From contig CBDEGT010000001.1 of assembly GCA_965237965.1 (NCBI GenBank), positions 744,001-808,000 on the forward strand: 64,000 nucleotides of DNA. The letters are read 5' to 3'. Within the stretch, counting starts at the first letter, position 1. Every line of letters begins with the position of its first letter. Origin of the DNA: UBA2988 sp965237965. GTDB lineage: Bacteria > Gemmatimonadota > Gemmatimonadetes > Longimicrobiales > Gaopeijiaceae. Below the pieces are notes generated by a model. That model was not told where the DNA came from. It made no database searches and saw only the letters and a list, made by a program, of their open reading frames with translations. Shown piece by piece: positions 44,466 to 56,145 of the stretch. A program made the position numbers and the translations under genes.

Positions 44466-44486
44466 GGGAACGAGGTGGGTTCGTTC
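44466..44486 (-). terminator. Candidate terminator hairpin after nuoN
   Basis: Directly downstream of the nuoN stop, GGAACGA and TCGTTCC form a 7-bp stem with a 7-nt loop. No uridine run follows. The rest of the 171-bp gap to the phosphohexomutase gene shows no gene. Confidence 0.4.
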
Positions 44487-44489
44487 CGC

Positions 44490-46025
44490 TTACTGTGCGA
44501 GCCCTGCCACCCCTGATCCAACCGCGGTCAGCCCACCGACGCTCGCTCGCGCAAAGTCGAGTGTGGGACCCGGGAAGATCCCGAGCCAGAGCACTACGGC
44601 GGCCCCGGCGAGCAAAGCCACTCTCATCGACAACGGCACGTGGAGAGCCGGACTGTCCCTGCCCTCAAGCGGATCCCGCATCCAGGCGTACCACGCCAAC
44701 CGCAGGTAGTACGCGTACGAGACGACAGTCGTCAGGACCAGGATCACGGACAGTCGCCAGAGCTGCGCGTCCACCGCGCCGAGCAGCAGCTGGAACTTGG
44801 CCATGAAGCCGCCGGTCCCCGGAAAGCCGGCGAGCGACAGCAAGAACAACGTGAGGAACAGCGCGAGAGCGGGTTGGGTGCGACCGAGACCTGAATAGTC
44901 CTCCAGCTCCAACCGCTCCTCCCCCTGGTTCGCCACAGCGATCACGACCGCGAACACACCCAGGTTCATGACCGCGTAGACGAGCAGATAGAAGAGCGCC
45001 GCTCCGGCAGCGGTTTCGTTGGCCGCCGTGATTCCCACCAGCAGGTAGCCCCCGTGCGCGACGCTCGAATAGGCCAGCATCCGCTTCACGTTGGTCTGAA
45101 CCAGCGCAATCAAGTTCGCGACCACCATGGTGATCGCCGCCAGCCACCACATGACCGCATACCACTCTGTGTACGCTCCGGGGAAGGAGACCAGGAAGAC
45201 CCGGAAGAACGCAGCGAATGCTGCCGCCTTCACCCCCGCGGACATGAACGCCGTGACCGGGGCGGGCGCCCCCTCGTAGACGTCGGGAGTCCACATGTGG
45301 AAAGGGACCGCCGATACCTTGAAGGCGAAGCCCACTCCGAGCAGAGCGATCCCGAATAGAAGCAGCGGGCTGCCGGCGCCGTCGAGCGACACCGACAAGG
45401 CGATGCTGGGAAGGTGGGTGCTCCCGGTCGCGCCGTAGACCAACGCGATCCCATACAGGAAGAACCCCGTCGAGAACGCGCCCAGCAAGAAATACTTCAG
45501 GCCAGCTTCGGCCGACCGGCGGTCACGCCGATTGAACGCGGAAAGCGCGTACACCGCAATCGACATCACCTCGAGGCCCAGGAACACGACGATGAGATCG
45601 CGCGCTCCTGCCATGAACATCATTCCAGCCGTGGACAGCAGGATCAGCCCGTAGTACTCGCCCGCCTGAAGCCGCTGCTTCTGTACGTAGGCGAACGAGA
45701 TCAGGATTCCGAGCGTAGCCGAAATCAGGAAAATCCAGTTCGCGAACAGGCGGAACCCGTCCACGGCGATCATGCTGTCGGTGCCAACCTCGTTGACCCC
45801 GTGCAACCAACCGTTGGCAACCGCCGCGAACGCAACTCCGACAAGAGAGAACCAACCCAGATCCCGAGCTCGGTAGTCCTCGTCCGGTCCAGCTAGCCGA
45901 TCGTCCCGCTCATCGCCACCATCCCACACGCCGGCCACGAGCACGACCATTCCCCAGGCGCACAACACGATCTCGGGAAGGAGCGCCCACACATAGTCCA
46001 CGTTGGTCATGAAATCGAGGACCAT
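44490..46025 (-). CDS. nuoN: NADH-quinone oxidoreductase subunit N
   Basis: 511 residues with about 14 transmembrane helices; a proton-pumping antiporter-like subunit. Key features are FLGLEVMSIAVYALSAFNR (conserved Glu of helix 5), KYFLLGAFSTGFFLYG, GVGFAFKVSAVPFHMWTPDVYEGAPAPVTAFMSAGVKAAAF (Lys on the broken helix 7) and RMLAYSSVAHGGYLLVG. It is the last gene of the nuo operon, 3 bp after nuoM. Confidence 0.96.
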   Translation of the reverse strand: MVLDFMTNVDYVWALLPEIVLCAWGMVVLVAGVWDGGDERDDRLAGPDEDYRARDLGWFSLVGVAFAAVANGWLHGVNEVGTDSMIAVDGFRLFANWIFLISATLGILISFAYVQKQRLQAGEYYGLILLSTAGMMFMAGARDLIVVFLGLEVMSIAVYALSAFNRRDRRSAEAGLKYFLLGAFSTGFFLYGIALVYGATGSTHLPSIALSVSLDGAGSPLLLFGIALLGVGFAFKVSAVPFHMWTPDVYEGAPAPVTAFMSAGVKAAAFAAFFRVFLVSFPGAYTEWYAVMWWLAAITMVVANLIALVQTNVKRMLAYSSVAHGGYLLVGITAANETAAGAALFYLLVYAVMNLGVFAVVIAVANQGEERLELEDYSGLGRTQPALALFLTLFLLSLAGFPGTGGFMAKFQLLLGAVDAQLWRLSVILVLTTVVSYAYYLRLAWYAWMRDPLEGRDSPALHVPLSMRVALLAGAAVVLWLGIFPGPTLDFARASVGGLTAVGSGVAGLAQ

Positions 46026-46028
46026 GGG

Positions 46029-47564
46029 TTAGTCACCGATATCCATGGAGGGCGGCGCCTCAGCGCCCGCGACATACGCGAGCAGCAGTTGGACGGACGG
46101 CTCGATCCTGCGCAGGAGCGGCGCCGGCTGCACGCCGAGCCAAAACATCAGGGCGATCATCGGCGTCAGGATGGCGAGCTCGCGCCGTGACAAGTCGGGA
46201 ACCCTCAGATTCTCGTCGCGATCGAGGCGATTGAAGAACATACGCTGCACCATGGGGAGCATGTAGTACGCAGCGAAGATCACTCCCAGGCCGGCGACGC
46301 CGGCCACCCAGGGGTGAGTTTCGAACGTTCCCAACAGCGCCAGGAACTCGCCCACGAATCCGCTCGTTCCGGGCAGCCCGATCGAGGTCAGCGCAGTGAT
46401 CACGAATGCGGTCGCGAGCCAGGGCGCCACGGCCGCTAGGCCACCGAAGTCCTCGATCATGCGTGTATGGCGCCGCTCGTACAGCATCCCGAGGAGGATG
46501 AACAGAGCCCCCGTGCTGATCCCGTGGGAGATCATCACAAGCATGGCCCCCTGCAGCCCGTTCACCGTGAATGCGAAGACTCCGATCACGACGAAGCCCA
46601 TGTGGGCAACCGAGGTGTACGCCACGAGCTTCTTGGCGTCCGGCTGCACCGCGGCCACACAGGCCGCATATAGAATCCCGATCACCCCCAGCACGAGCAT
46701 GAGCGTCACCACGGTGGGGTGCTGGGCGGCCTCCGGGAACAGGGGCAGAAGAAACCGCACGTAGCCATAGGTGCCCATCTTGAGCAGAACCGCCGCCAGC
46801 ACGACGGACCCGGGGGTAGGCGCCTCGACGTGAGCGTCGGGAAGCCATGTATGGAGCGGGAAGACCGGAACCTTGATCGAGAACGCCAATGCGAACGCTG
46901 CAAACAGCCAGAGTTGCTCCTGCAGTGTCAGGTCGACCCGGAGGAGCTCGGCGTAGCCGAAGCTCCCCGGTCCCAGGCCCTCACGGCTCCGGAAGTACAG
47001 ATACAGGATCGCCACCAGCATGAGGAGGGACCCGAACGCGGTGTACAGGAAGAATTTCACGGCCGCGTAGATGCGGCGCTCGCCCCCCCACACCCCGACG
47101 ATGAAGTACATCGGCACCAGGGTGAGCTCGAAGAAGACGTAGAACAGGAAAAGATCGAGGGCGAGGAAAACTCCCAGCACGCCCGTCTCGAGCACGAGCA
47201 TGAGGGCGTAGAACGCCTTCTCCCTCTTCTGGATGTAGTTGAACGAACCGAGGATCGCGATGGGCGTGGTGAACGTGGTGAGCAGCACCATGAACAGGCT
47301 GATCCCATCCACTCCGACCGAGTAACTCACCCCCCAACCCGGGATCCAGGCTCTGTAGCTGGTCATCTGGAGGCCCGGCACGGCATCGAAGGTCCACCAA
47401 AGCCCGAGCGAGATCACGAACAACGCGGCCGACCACCAGAACGCCACGTGCTTGGCGCGCTCCTGCGGGGCAGCCAACACGAGCGCCATTCCCACGAGTG
47501 GTAGCCAGATCAGCACGTGGAGAACCCAACCCTCGTAGCGGATCCCCTCAAGCAGGGCGTTCAC
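46029..47564 (-). CDS. nuoM: NADH-quinone oxidoreductase subunit M
   Basis: 511 residues with about 14 helices, from a GTG. Signature segments: FELTLVPMYFIVGVWGGERR with the key Glu, KFFLYTAFGSLLMLVAILYLY, AFALAFSIKVPVFPLHTWLPDAHVEAPTPGSVVLA with the key Lys, and KKLVAYTSVAHMGFVVIG. It is the middle antiporter-like pump of the membrane arm, 10 bp after nuoL. Confidence 0.97.
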   Translation of the reverse strand: MNALLEGIRYEGWVLHVLIWLPLVGMALVLAAPQERAKHVAFWWSAALFVISLGLWWTFDAVPGLQMTSYRAWIPGWGVSYSVGVDGISLFMVLLTTFTTPIAILGSFNYIQKREKAFYALMLVLETGVLGVFLALDLFLFYVFFELTLVPMYFIVGVWGGERRIYAAVKFFLYTAFGSLLMLVAILYLYFRSREGLGPGSFGYAELLRVDLTLQEQLWLFAAFALAFSIKVPVFPLHTWLPDAHVEAPTPGSVVLAAVLLKMGTYGYVRFLLPLFPEAAQHPTVVTLMLVLGVIGILYAACVAAVQPDAKKLVAYTSVAHMGFVVIGVFAFTVNGLQGAMLVMISHGISTGALFILLGMLYERRHTRMIEDFGGLAAVAPWLATAFVITALTSIGLPGTSGFVGEFLALLGTFETHPWVAGVAGLGVIFAAYYMLPMVQRMFFNRLDRDENLRVPDLSRRELAILTPMIALMFWLGVQPAPLLRRIEPSVQLLLAYVAGAEAPPSMDIGD

Positions 47565-47574
47565 GCGAACCCCA

Positions 47575-49746
47575 TCACAGCGCGACTGCCGCGAGAATCA
47601 CGACCACGCCGACCATGAGGATGAAGGCGTACGTGTTGACGGCACCCGTCTGCACCATGCTGCCCACGAGCCCGAATGCGCGCGACACCGATCCGGTTGC
47701 GTTCACGATCCCGTCCACCAACCCAGCGTCGACGATGCGCCACAGGAGCCGGGATCCCGCGACGATCGGACGCACTACGATTCGATCGTAGAGCTCGTCC
47801 ACGTACCACTTTCGATACAGAAGCAGCTGCAATCCACCAGCCGGCTCGCCGCCCTCGATCGCGGGGACGATCGTCCAACGGCCGACCAACACCACGGACG
47901 TGGCGACCACCGCGGCTGCCATAAGAGTCGACACCGTGGCCCACGCCATCTCACCTCCGCCGAGCGGCGCCTCGTGGAGGAACTCCCCCACATGCTCGGT
48001 CCGGATCTCGGTGGCCGGTGCGACGACCGGCTCGAGCCACTGATGGAGACCCTCTCCCATCGGCAGGGCACCAAACAGCCCGACCCAGCCATCGTGGAGC
48101 GCCTGTGGCACGTTGATCCAACCGCCGACGATCGAAAGCACGGCAAGGATCACGAGCGGCACAGTCATGTTGAGCGGCGCCTCGTGCAGGTGCTGCGCCT
48201 CGGCCTCTCCTGTTCGGTTCGACCCGTGGAAGGTCATCACCATCATTCGGGTCATGTAGAACGCGGTCATCAGAGCAGCGGCCAGTGCCATGACCCAGAA
48301 GAGCGCATACCAGGAAGCGTGTGGCCCAGCAGCAGCCGCCCCCGCATACCAGATGATCTCATCCTTCGAAAAGAAGCCCGCCAGAGGCCAGACGCCCGCG
48401 ATCGCGAGAGTCCCTATCCACATGGTGGCCCACGTCACCGGCATGAACCGATGCAGACCCCCCATGTTGCGCATGTCCTGGGCGTCCCAATCCTTGTGCG
48501 TGTGGTGCAGCGCGTGGTGCATGGAGTGGATGACGGCCCCGGACCCCAGGAACAGCAACGCCTTGAAGAAGGCGTGCGTCATGAGGTGGAAGACACCTGC
48601 AGTGTATGCTCCCACTCCGACACCAAGGAACATGTAGCCGAGTTGTGACACGGTGGAGTACGCGAGCACCTTCTTGATGTCGTACTGGGCGAGCGCAATG
48701 GTCGCCGCGAACAGAGCGGTCAGCGCACCGATGCCTGCCACCGCAAGGCTTCCGGTCGGCGCAAGCGCGAACAGCACCGAGCTCCGCGCGACCATGTACA
48801 CACCTGCGGTCACCATGGTGGCGGCGTGGATGAGCGCAGACACCGGGGTAGGGCCGGCCATCGCGTCGGGCAGCCAGACGTACAGAGGAATCTGGGCGCT
48901 CTTCCCCGTCGCACCCAATAGCAGGAATAGCGTAACAGCAGTCACCAGCGTGCCACCGTACGCCAGGACCTCGGGCGCGGCGCCGAAGATTGGCACGAAG
49001 TCGAGCGTCCCGAATGCGGTAAACAGAAGGAACATCGCTATCAGAAAACCGAAGTCGCCGACGCGGTTGACGATGAACGCCTTCTTGCCCGCGTCTGCCT
49101 TCTCTCGATCGCGAAACCAGAAACCGATCAACAGATAGCTGCAGAGCCCGACCCCCTCCCACCCGACGAACATTAGTGGGAAACTCGCGCCGGTGACCAG
49201 CACGAGCATGAAGAACACGAACAGGTTCAGATACGTGAAGTAGCGTGGGTAGCCGGGGTCGTCCTTCATGTATCCCACGCTAAACACGTGAATCAGGAAG
49301 CCGACGCCAGTGACGACCAGCATCATCACCATCGAGAGTTGATCGAGCTGCATCGCTACGGCGACCTGGAAGGTGCCGGTCACGATCCATGTCCAAAACG
49401 GCACCACGACAGGCTCGTGCAACTCTGCATTTTGCATGCGCGCGAAGTTGACGACCACGATCGCGAACGCGGCAAGCATCACGCCCGGTCCGATCAGCGA
49501 AGGCAGCGTATGCGTCGGTGGTCGGTTTGTCTCGGGCAGCGTCCATTCGCCTCCGGCGCGAGCTGCGTCCGCGGCACGCCTGCCGGATGCCAGCGCCAGC
49601 GCGCCGTTCACCAGAAAGCCGAGCAGCGGAAGCAGCAGAACGAGCCCGGGCATGAAGGGTTCGAAGTGCGCCACGGAGGCGGCCCCGGGCTCAGCTCCTC
49701 CCTGGAGCAGCGCGGGCATCCCGAGGTAGCCGAGGGCGAGGCTCAT
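47575..49746 (-). CDS. nuoL: NADH-quinone oxidoreductase subunit L
   Basis: 723 residues with about 16 helices plus the long amphipathic lateral helix near the C-terminus (TIVPAIEGGEPAGGLQLLLYRKWYVDELYDRIVV). Motifs: FVGWEGVGLCSYLLIGFWF, KAFIVNRVGDFGFLIAMFLL, GATGKSAQIPLYVWLPDAMAGPTPVSALIHAATMVTAGVYM, and KKVLAYSTVSQLGYMFLGVG. It is the distal proton pump and connects along the membrane arm by the lateral helix. It lies 4 bp after nuoK. Confidence 0.97.
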   Translation of the reverse strand: MSLALGYLGMPALLQGGAEPGAASVAHFEPFMPGLVLLLPLLGFLVNGALALASGRRAADAARAGGEWTLPETNRPPTHTLPSLIGPGVMLAAFAIVVVNFARMQNAELHEPVVVPFWTWIVTGTFQVAVAMQLDQLSMVMMLVVTGVGFLIHVFSVGYMKDDPGYPRYFTYLNLFVFFMLVLVTGASFPLMFVGWEGVGLCSYLLIGFWFRDREKADAGKKAFIVNRVGDFGFLIAMFLLFTAFGTLDFVPIFGAAPEVLAYGGTLVTAVTLFLLLGATGKSAQIPLYVWLPDAMAGPTPVSALIHAATMVTAGVYMVARSSVLFALAPTGSLAVAGIGALTALFAATIALAQYDIKKVLAYSTVSQLGYMFLGVGVGAYTAGVFHLMTHAFFKALLFLGSGAVIHSMHHALHHTHKDWDAQDMRNMGGLHRFMPVTWATMWIGTLAIAGVWPLAGFFSKDEIIWYAGAAAAGPHASWYALFWVMALAAALMTAFYMTRMMVMTFHGSNRTGEAEAQHLHEAPLNMTVPLVILAVLSIVGGWINVPQALHDGWVGLFGALPMGEGLHQWLEPVVAPATEIRTEHVGEFLHEAPLGGGEMAWATVSTLMAAAVVATSVVLVGRWTIVPAIEGGEPAGGLQLLLYRKWYVDELYDRIVVRPIVAGSRLLWRIVDAGLVDGIVNATGSVSRAFGLVGSMVQTGAVNTYAFILMVGVVVILAAVAL

Positions 49747-49750
49747 CGGC

Positions 49751-50040
49751 CTACCACTTGAGGAGGTTGAAGTTGTCCACGTCGACCGTCTCGTAGTGCC
49801 GGAAGATCGAGATGATGATCGCCAATCCGACTGCAGCCTCGGCCGCAGCGACTGTCATGACGAAGAAGACGAACAGCTGCCCGTCGATCCCGACCACGCG
49901 AGACAACGCTACAAAGGTGAGGTTCACTGCATTCAACATCAGCTCGATACAGAGAAACATGATGATCGCATTCCGGCGCACCAGGACGCCGAACGCTCCG
50001 ATCACGAACAGGAACGCAGAGAGTAGAAGCGCTGGCGTGA

Positions 50041-50044
<4 letters not shown>
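49751..50044 (-). CDS. nuoK: NADH-quinone oxidoreductase subunit K
   Basis: 97 residues from GTG 50044, which overlaps the nuoJ stop (GTGA). Three helices with the two conserved membrane Glu residues, in FLCIELMLNAVNLTFVALS and AAAEAAVGLAIIISIF. The usual MIPLSHYL-type start is shortened to VITPALLLSAFLFVIGAFGVLVRRN. Confidence 0.96.
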
Positions 50045-50550
<506 letters not shown>

Positions 50551-50554
50551 GGGA

Positions 50555-50675
50555 GGACGCGTGAAAGCGACGCGAATCCGGCGTCGGACTTCGGACTCGG
50601 CTCCCTGCGACGTACTAGTGTACGCCTCGGTCGCCTCGCCCCATCCTCCTTGGCTCGCGTCGCTTTGACGCGTCC
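50555..50675. repeat. Palindromic intergenic element, copy A (between nuoI and nuoJ)
   Basis: 121 bp with terminal inverted repeats of 21 bp and one mismatch (50555-50575 GGACGCGTGAAAGCGACGCGA; 50655-50675). Its core (50599-50636) reads GGCTCCCTGCGACGTAC, a 4-bp spacer, then GTACGCCTCGGTCGCC. This is the core of the element after rpoN in the opposite orientation relative to the gene. Because it lies inside an operon it will be transcribed and could fold into a long hairpin affecting nuoI/nuoJ expression. Confidence 0.7.
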
Positions 50676-50689
50676 CATCAAATCTGGCT

Positions 50690-51190
50690 TCACTCCGACT
50701 TCCGATCCGACGGATCCCATAGCAACGTCGTTGGATGCTCCTGCTCCATCAGTCGGTCCAGATCGTAGACGAAGCGCGAGCGCGTGTACTCGGCGTTCTC
50801 GAAGTGGACGCCGACATGGATCGCCTCGACCGGACACACCTCCTGACACATGCCGCAGAAGATGCAGCGGAACTCGTCGATCTCGTATACCACCGGATAG
50901 CGGTTTCCCTGATCGTCCTCCCCTCCGACCAGCCGGATGCAGTTGGCGGGGCAAACGGTCGGGCACAAGCCACAGGCAACGCACTTCGGCCGCCCATCCG
51001 CATGAACCTCCATTCGGTGGGTGCCGCGCCAGCGCGGGTTCAGGTCCGGCTGCTCTTCAGGATACTGAAGCGTCACCTTCCTGGGATTCACGAGGTGCTT
51101 GAACGTGAGCCCCATGCCCTTGATGGCTGAACGCAGGTAGGAGGTACGCCCGGTCTCGGGCCGATGCATCATCTTGACCGTCACCGCCAT
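50690..51190 (-). CDS. nuoI: NADH-quinone oxidoreductase subunit I
   Basis: 166 residues with two [4Fe-4S] motifs: CVACGLCPTVCPANCI and CIFCGMCQEVCPVEAI (clusters N6a and N6b). The N-terminal amphipathic region KGMGLTFKHLVNPRKVTLQYPEE is normal. It links the peripheral arm to the quinone site. It is followed by the palindromic element and nuoJ. Confidence 0.97.
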   Translation of the reverse strand: MAVTVKMMHRPETGRTSYLRSAIKGMGLTFKHLVNPRKVTLQYPEEQPDLNPRWRGTHRMEVHADGRPKCVACGLCPTVCPANCIRLVGGEDDQGNRYPVVYEIDEFRCIFCGMCQEVCPVEAIHVGVHFENAEYTRSRFVYDLDRLMEQEHPTTLLWDPSDRKSE

Positions 51191-51239
51191 CCGACCACCT
51201 CCCTCGCTGTCGAGCCAAGCGCAGCGGCGCCGGTGGGCC

Positions 51240-52544
51240 TCATGGGATCAGCCTCCCGACGCTCGCCGCGGGCAGGGTTGCCTGCACGACCGGCATCTTC
51301 GGTGGGAGCGGTTGGCGAGCCGGATGCGAGGCGCCGCCGATGATGCGGTCACTGTCCAGCCAGAACACGAAGACGCCCGTCGCTACCAGGCTCAACGCGG
51401 TCAGAATGAGCCCATAGGCCGGGCCGAAGGGGATCCCCACCTCGTCCAAGACCAGGATGGCTCCCGCGATCCCCATCACGTACGCGAGAGCCGTGGGAAG
51501 CATGATCTTCCAACCGAGTTGCATCACCTGGTCGTAGCGGAAGCGCGGCAGCGTCCATCGTACCCAGATGTAGACCAGCACGAAGAACGCGGTCTTGACC
51601 GCGAACGCCAACAGCGTGAGCAGCGTCTTCCACCAAGCGAGCGTCGCAGGGATCGCCGCGCCGGTTGCATCGAAGCCGCTGACCCACTGTCCCTGCCAGA
51701 AGAACGCGTCGTCACCGTTCCACAGGGGGATGTCCCAACCGCCCAGGAACAGAGTGGCCATGAGCGCCGACTGGGTGATGATGTGCGCGTACTCGGCGAT
51801 GAAGAACATGCTGAACTTCATTGCCGAATACTCGGTGTGATAGCCGGTGACCAGCTCGGATTCAGCCTCCGGCATGTCGAACGGAAGGCGGTTGGTCTCG
51901 GCATACGCGCTGATCATGAATAGCAGGAACGCGAGGGATAGCGGGAAGATGAACCAGAGCTGGAGACGCTGCTGCTGGAACACGACCTCGGTGAGGGTCA
52001 CGTTACCGGCGAGCATCAGCACCGCGACCAGCGAGAGACTGAGGGCGACCTCATAGCTCACCATCTGCGCCGATGCCCTGAGCGCTCCCAGGAAGGCATA
52101 CTTGTTGTTGGACGCCCACCCCCCGAGCACCAAACCGTATACACCGAGGGAAGAGAGTCCGAGGATGTACAGGATCCCGATCGGCACGTCCGCGACGATC
52201 ATCGGAATCGCTCCCCACGGGGTCGGCAGTGGAGCCGCGAACGGAATCACCGCGAACGTCACGAGCGCGGGAATGACCGAGAGCATGGGGCCGAGCACGA
52301 AGTAGCCTTTCGCTGCAGTACCCGGGAGAGTCTCCTCCTTGAGTATGTTCTTGATCCCGTCCGCGATGGGCTGGAGAAGCCCGAAAGGTCCGACCCTGTT
52401 GGGGCCAATCCGGTCTTGGATCCACGCGCTTACCCTGCGCTCGGCCAGCGTCGTGTAGGCCACGGCAATCATGAGCACGGTGAAGACCATCGTGACCTTC
52501 ATCGCAGACGAGATGAGAAATACGCCGGGGGTCAGCCCGTTCAC
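51240..52544 (-). CDS. nuoH: NADH-quinone oxidoreductase subunit H
   Basis: 434 residues from GTG 52544 overlapping the nuoG stop. Eight or more helices. The quinone-site loops appear as RRVSAWIQDRIGPNRVGPFGLLQPIADGIKNILKEE, AYAETNRLPFDMPEAESELVTGYHTEYS (conserved acidic loop) and VYIWVRWTLPRFRYDQVMQLGWK. A C-terminal extension of about 70 residues with a hydrophobic segment and a Pro-rich end goes past the usual length. Confidence 0.97.
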   Translation of the reverse strand: MNGLTPGVFLISSAMKVTMVFTVLMIAVAYTTLAERRVSAWIQDRIGPNRVGPFGLLQPIADGIKNILKEETLPGTAAKGYFVLGPMLSVIPALVTFAVIPFAAPLPTPWGAIPMIVADVPIGILYILGLSSLGVYGLVLGGWASNNKYAFLGALRASAQMVSYEVALSLSLVAVLMLAGNVTLTEVVFQQQRLQLWFIFPLSLAFLLFMISAYAETNRLPFDMPEAESELVTGYHTEYSAMKFSMFFIAEYAHIITQSALMATLFLGGWDIPLWNGDDAFFWQGQWVSGFDATGAAIPATLAWWKTLLTLLAFAVKTAFFVLVYIWVRWTLPRFRYDQVMQLGWKIMLPTALAYVMGIAGAILVLDEVGIPFGPAYGLILTALSLVATGVFVFWLDSDRIIGGASHPARQPLPPKMPVVQATLPAASVGRLIP

Positions 52545-54180
52545 CGCCGCTCCCCCTGCGGGCCCACGCCTGCCGGCTCCGGACGGGAGTCACCCAGGAG
52601 AGCGCCCCGGGTCCCGATCCGTTCGTACGTGAGCCCACTGAACGCCGGGATCGCCTCGAACGCCTGATCTGCGCGAGTGGGAGTCTCGTTCCCGGTCCGC
52701 GCCGTCAGAACCGCTCCGAGCACGAGCCAGGCGGGTCGGGCAGCGCCGGGTGGCTCGAGGGCCGGCCAGAAACGCTGCACCCGGTTCTCGTGATTGGTGA
52801 AGCTTCCGTCCTGTTCGGCAAAGGTCGTAAGCGGCAGCACGAGGTGCGCATTCTTGGCGGCGGCCGCGGGATGGGTGCCGAAGTAGACGTACAGGGAAGC
52901 CCGTCGGCCGAAGCCCTCCGGCTGGTCGGCGAGCTCGTCCCCCAGGACGAGCAGCAAACCGGGGTGGTCGACGAGCTCGTCGAGCCCCCCGGTGCCGTCA
53001 TCCTCCCCGACCCGCCTCATCCCGAGCAGGTGCGCCGCATTCACGTTGGGCGCCAAGTCGCGACGCCTAGTCAACTTCGGGAAGCCCTTGAGGGGAACTT
53101 CATCCGGTGCCCGCTGCGACCGGAAGACGATCTCACCTCCACCCAGATCGTCCACCAGAGCGCGCACCGCGCCCAGGTCCTCGTTGGCGAGGTGCGGGCT
53201 CACCACCGCCACGATGGGAGCCACCTCCGATCCTGCTGCCGGTCCTGCACCGAGGCGATCGAGCAGATCTGCCAGCGCCTCGCGCCAGCCCGTCGCACGC
53301 GTCCCCTGATCACCCCGCACCAGCGGGACCTCGACCCTGTCCCCGCGGTTCATCCACTCGTAGTCGAGCCGTCCCTGGTCGCACATCCAGTAGGCGTTGA
53401 CGTCGAGATTGACTCGCGGCCTCAGTCGTTGAACCAGGTTGTCGCGCGCGTGCAACTCGATGTTGCATCCCTGGCTGCAGCCCGGGCAGACGGACGGCGT
53501 GCGGTCCAGGTCCCAGGCACGCTGCTTGAAAAGGAAATCCTTGGAGACCAGCGCGCCGACCGGACAGATGTCCACGATATTGCCGTGGTAGTGTGTACCC
53601 TCCAGCCCTTCTTCGAAGAAGGTATCGATGATCGAGCGGTCACCGCGCTCGACTACGGTCAGCCGCGGATCCTGCTCGACCTCGTTCATGAAGCGCACGC
53701 ATCGCGTGCACATCACGCAGCGATCACCGTAGAACAGCACGTCACCGCCGAAGTCGTCCCGCCCGAACACCCGCTTGGGCTCCCGTCCGCGTCCGCGAAA
53801 GCGCCCCTCCTCGTGCGCGTAGTCCTGCAGCTTGCACTCCCCGCTCTGGTCGCAGATCGGGCAATCGAGCGGGTGGTTCTGGAGGTAGAACTCCAGCACG
53901 CCCTGGCGCATGGTTAGCGCCCTGTCGCTTTGCGTGCGCACCACTTGTCCGTTGGCCACCTGGGTCACGCAGGCGGGGACCAGCTTCGGCGCCTTCTCCA
54001 CATCGACCAAGCAGAGCCTGCACATCGCCGGGGCCGAGAGGCCCGCGTGATAGCAGTAGTGCGGCACCCGCGTGCCCACGCTTTCGGCGGCGTGCAGGAT
54101 CGTGGTGCCCTTGGGCACTGTCACCGACTGACCGTCGATGGACAGCGTGACGGGCTCGGTCACCTCCGCGGGCTCGGCCA

Positions 54181-54181
<1 letters not shown>
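52541..54181 (-). CDS. nuoG: NADH-quinone oxidoreductase subunit G
   Basis: 546 residues from ATG 54181, shorter than typical NuoG (about 780-910). The N-terminal [2Fe-2S] domain has CYHAGLSAPAMCRLC, then the His-Cys cluster segment HPLDCPICDQSGECKLQDYAHE, the CVMCTRCVRF and CPVGAL set for the next cluster, and CPGCSQGCNIELHARDN. The molybdopterin-fold part from about 250 is abbreviated, with the late strand AKNAHLVLPLTTFAEQDGSFTNHENRVQRF. Its ATG overlaps the nuoF stop (TGATG). Confidence 0.95.
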
Positions 54182-55473
<1,292 letters not shown>

Positions 55474-55476
55474 GGC

Positions 55477-56145
55477 CTAGCTCCCGTCCGACCGAAGGCG
55501 CTCGCACAACTTCGGCACGTCGGAGGGATGGATGTTCTCGTAGTAACGCGAGTTGATCTGGACGCAGGTCGGGAACCCACAGCCGGCGAGGCACTCGGCC
55601 TCGATCACGGTGAAATCGCCATCCTCAGACGTTTCGCCCGACTCCGTGTTCGCGTATCTCAGAAAGGCCTCCATCACCTCGTCAGCGCCGCACAGGTTGC
55701 ACGAAATGTTGGTGCACACCTGGATGAGGAAGCGACCCACGGGCCGCTTGTTGTACATCGTATAGAAGGTCGCGACACCGCGTACGTACGCCGGAGGCAG
55801 GTCGAGTAGCTCGCCCACCCGGTCCATGGTCTCCGGGGAGACGTGGCCGCGCACCTCCTGGGCAAGGTTGAGCACGGGAAGCAAGGCAGCACGCAGATCG
55901 GGATAACGGGTCACGATCTTGTCGAACCGCTCTCGGTACGGCCCGTCGAAGAGCGGCGCGTCCGGGTCCTTCACCGCCAACATGTATGGATAGCTGGCGG
56001 CGCCCGCCGCATGCCCACCCGCGACCGGACGGGTTCCGACGAAGTCGTCCCCGCGCACCTGCGCTTCGGTCAGGTCGAACTCCCCCGTGTTTCCGGCCCA
56101 TCCCGGGTTCTTGAAGGGGACGTCGCCGGATCCGGACGCGCTCAA
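55477..56145 (-). CDS. nuoE: NADH-quinone oxidoreductase subunit E
   Basis: 222 residues from TTG 56145, which overlaps the nuoD stop. The thioredoxin-like [2Fe-2S] domain has ligands in VCTNISCNLCGA and ECLAGCGFPTCVQIN. About 60 extra N-terminal residues (VPFKNPGWAGNTGEFDLTEAQVRG) precede the conserved FDKIVTRYPDLRAALLPVLNLAQE. They look disordered and may be specific to this lineage. Confidence 0.95.
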   Translation of the reverse strand: MSASGSGDVPFKNPGWAGNTGEFDLTEAQVRGDDFVGTRPVAGGHAAGAASYPYMLAVKDPDAPLFDGPYRERFDKIVTRYPDLRAALLPVLNLAQEVRGHVSPETMDRVGELLDLPPAYVRGVATFYTMYNKRPVGRFLIQVCTNISCNLCGADEVMEAFLRYANTESGETSEDGDFTVIEAECLAGCGFPTCVQINSRYYENIHPSDVPKLCERLRSDGS

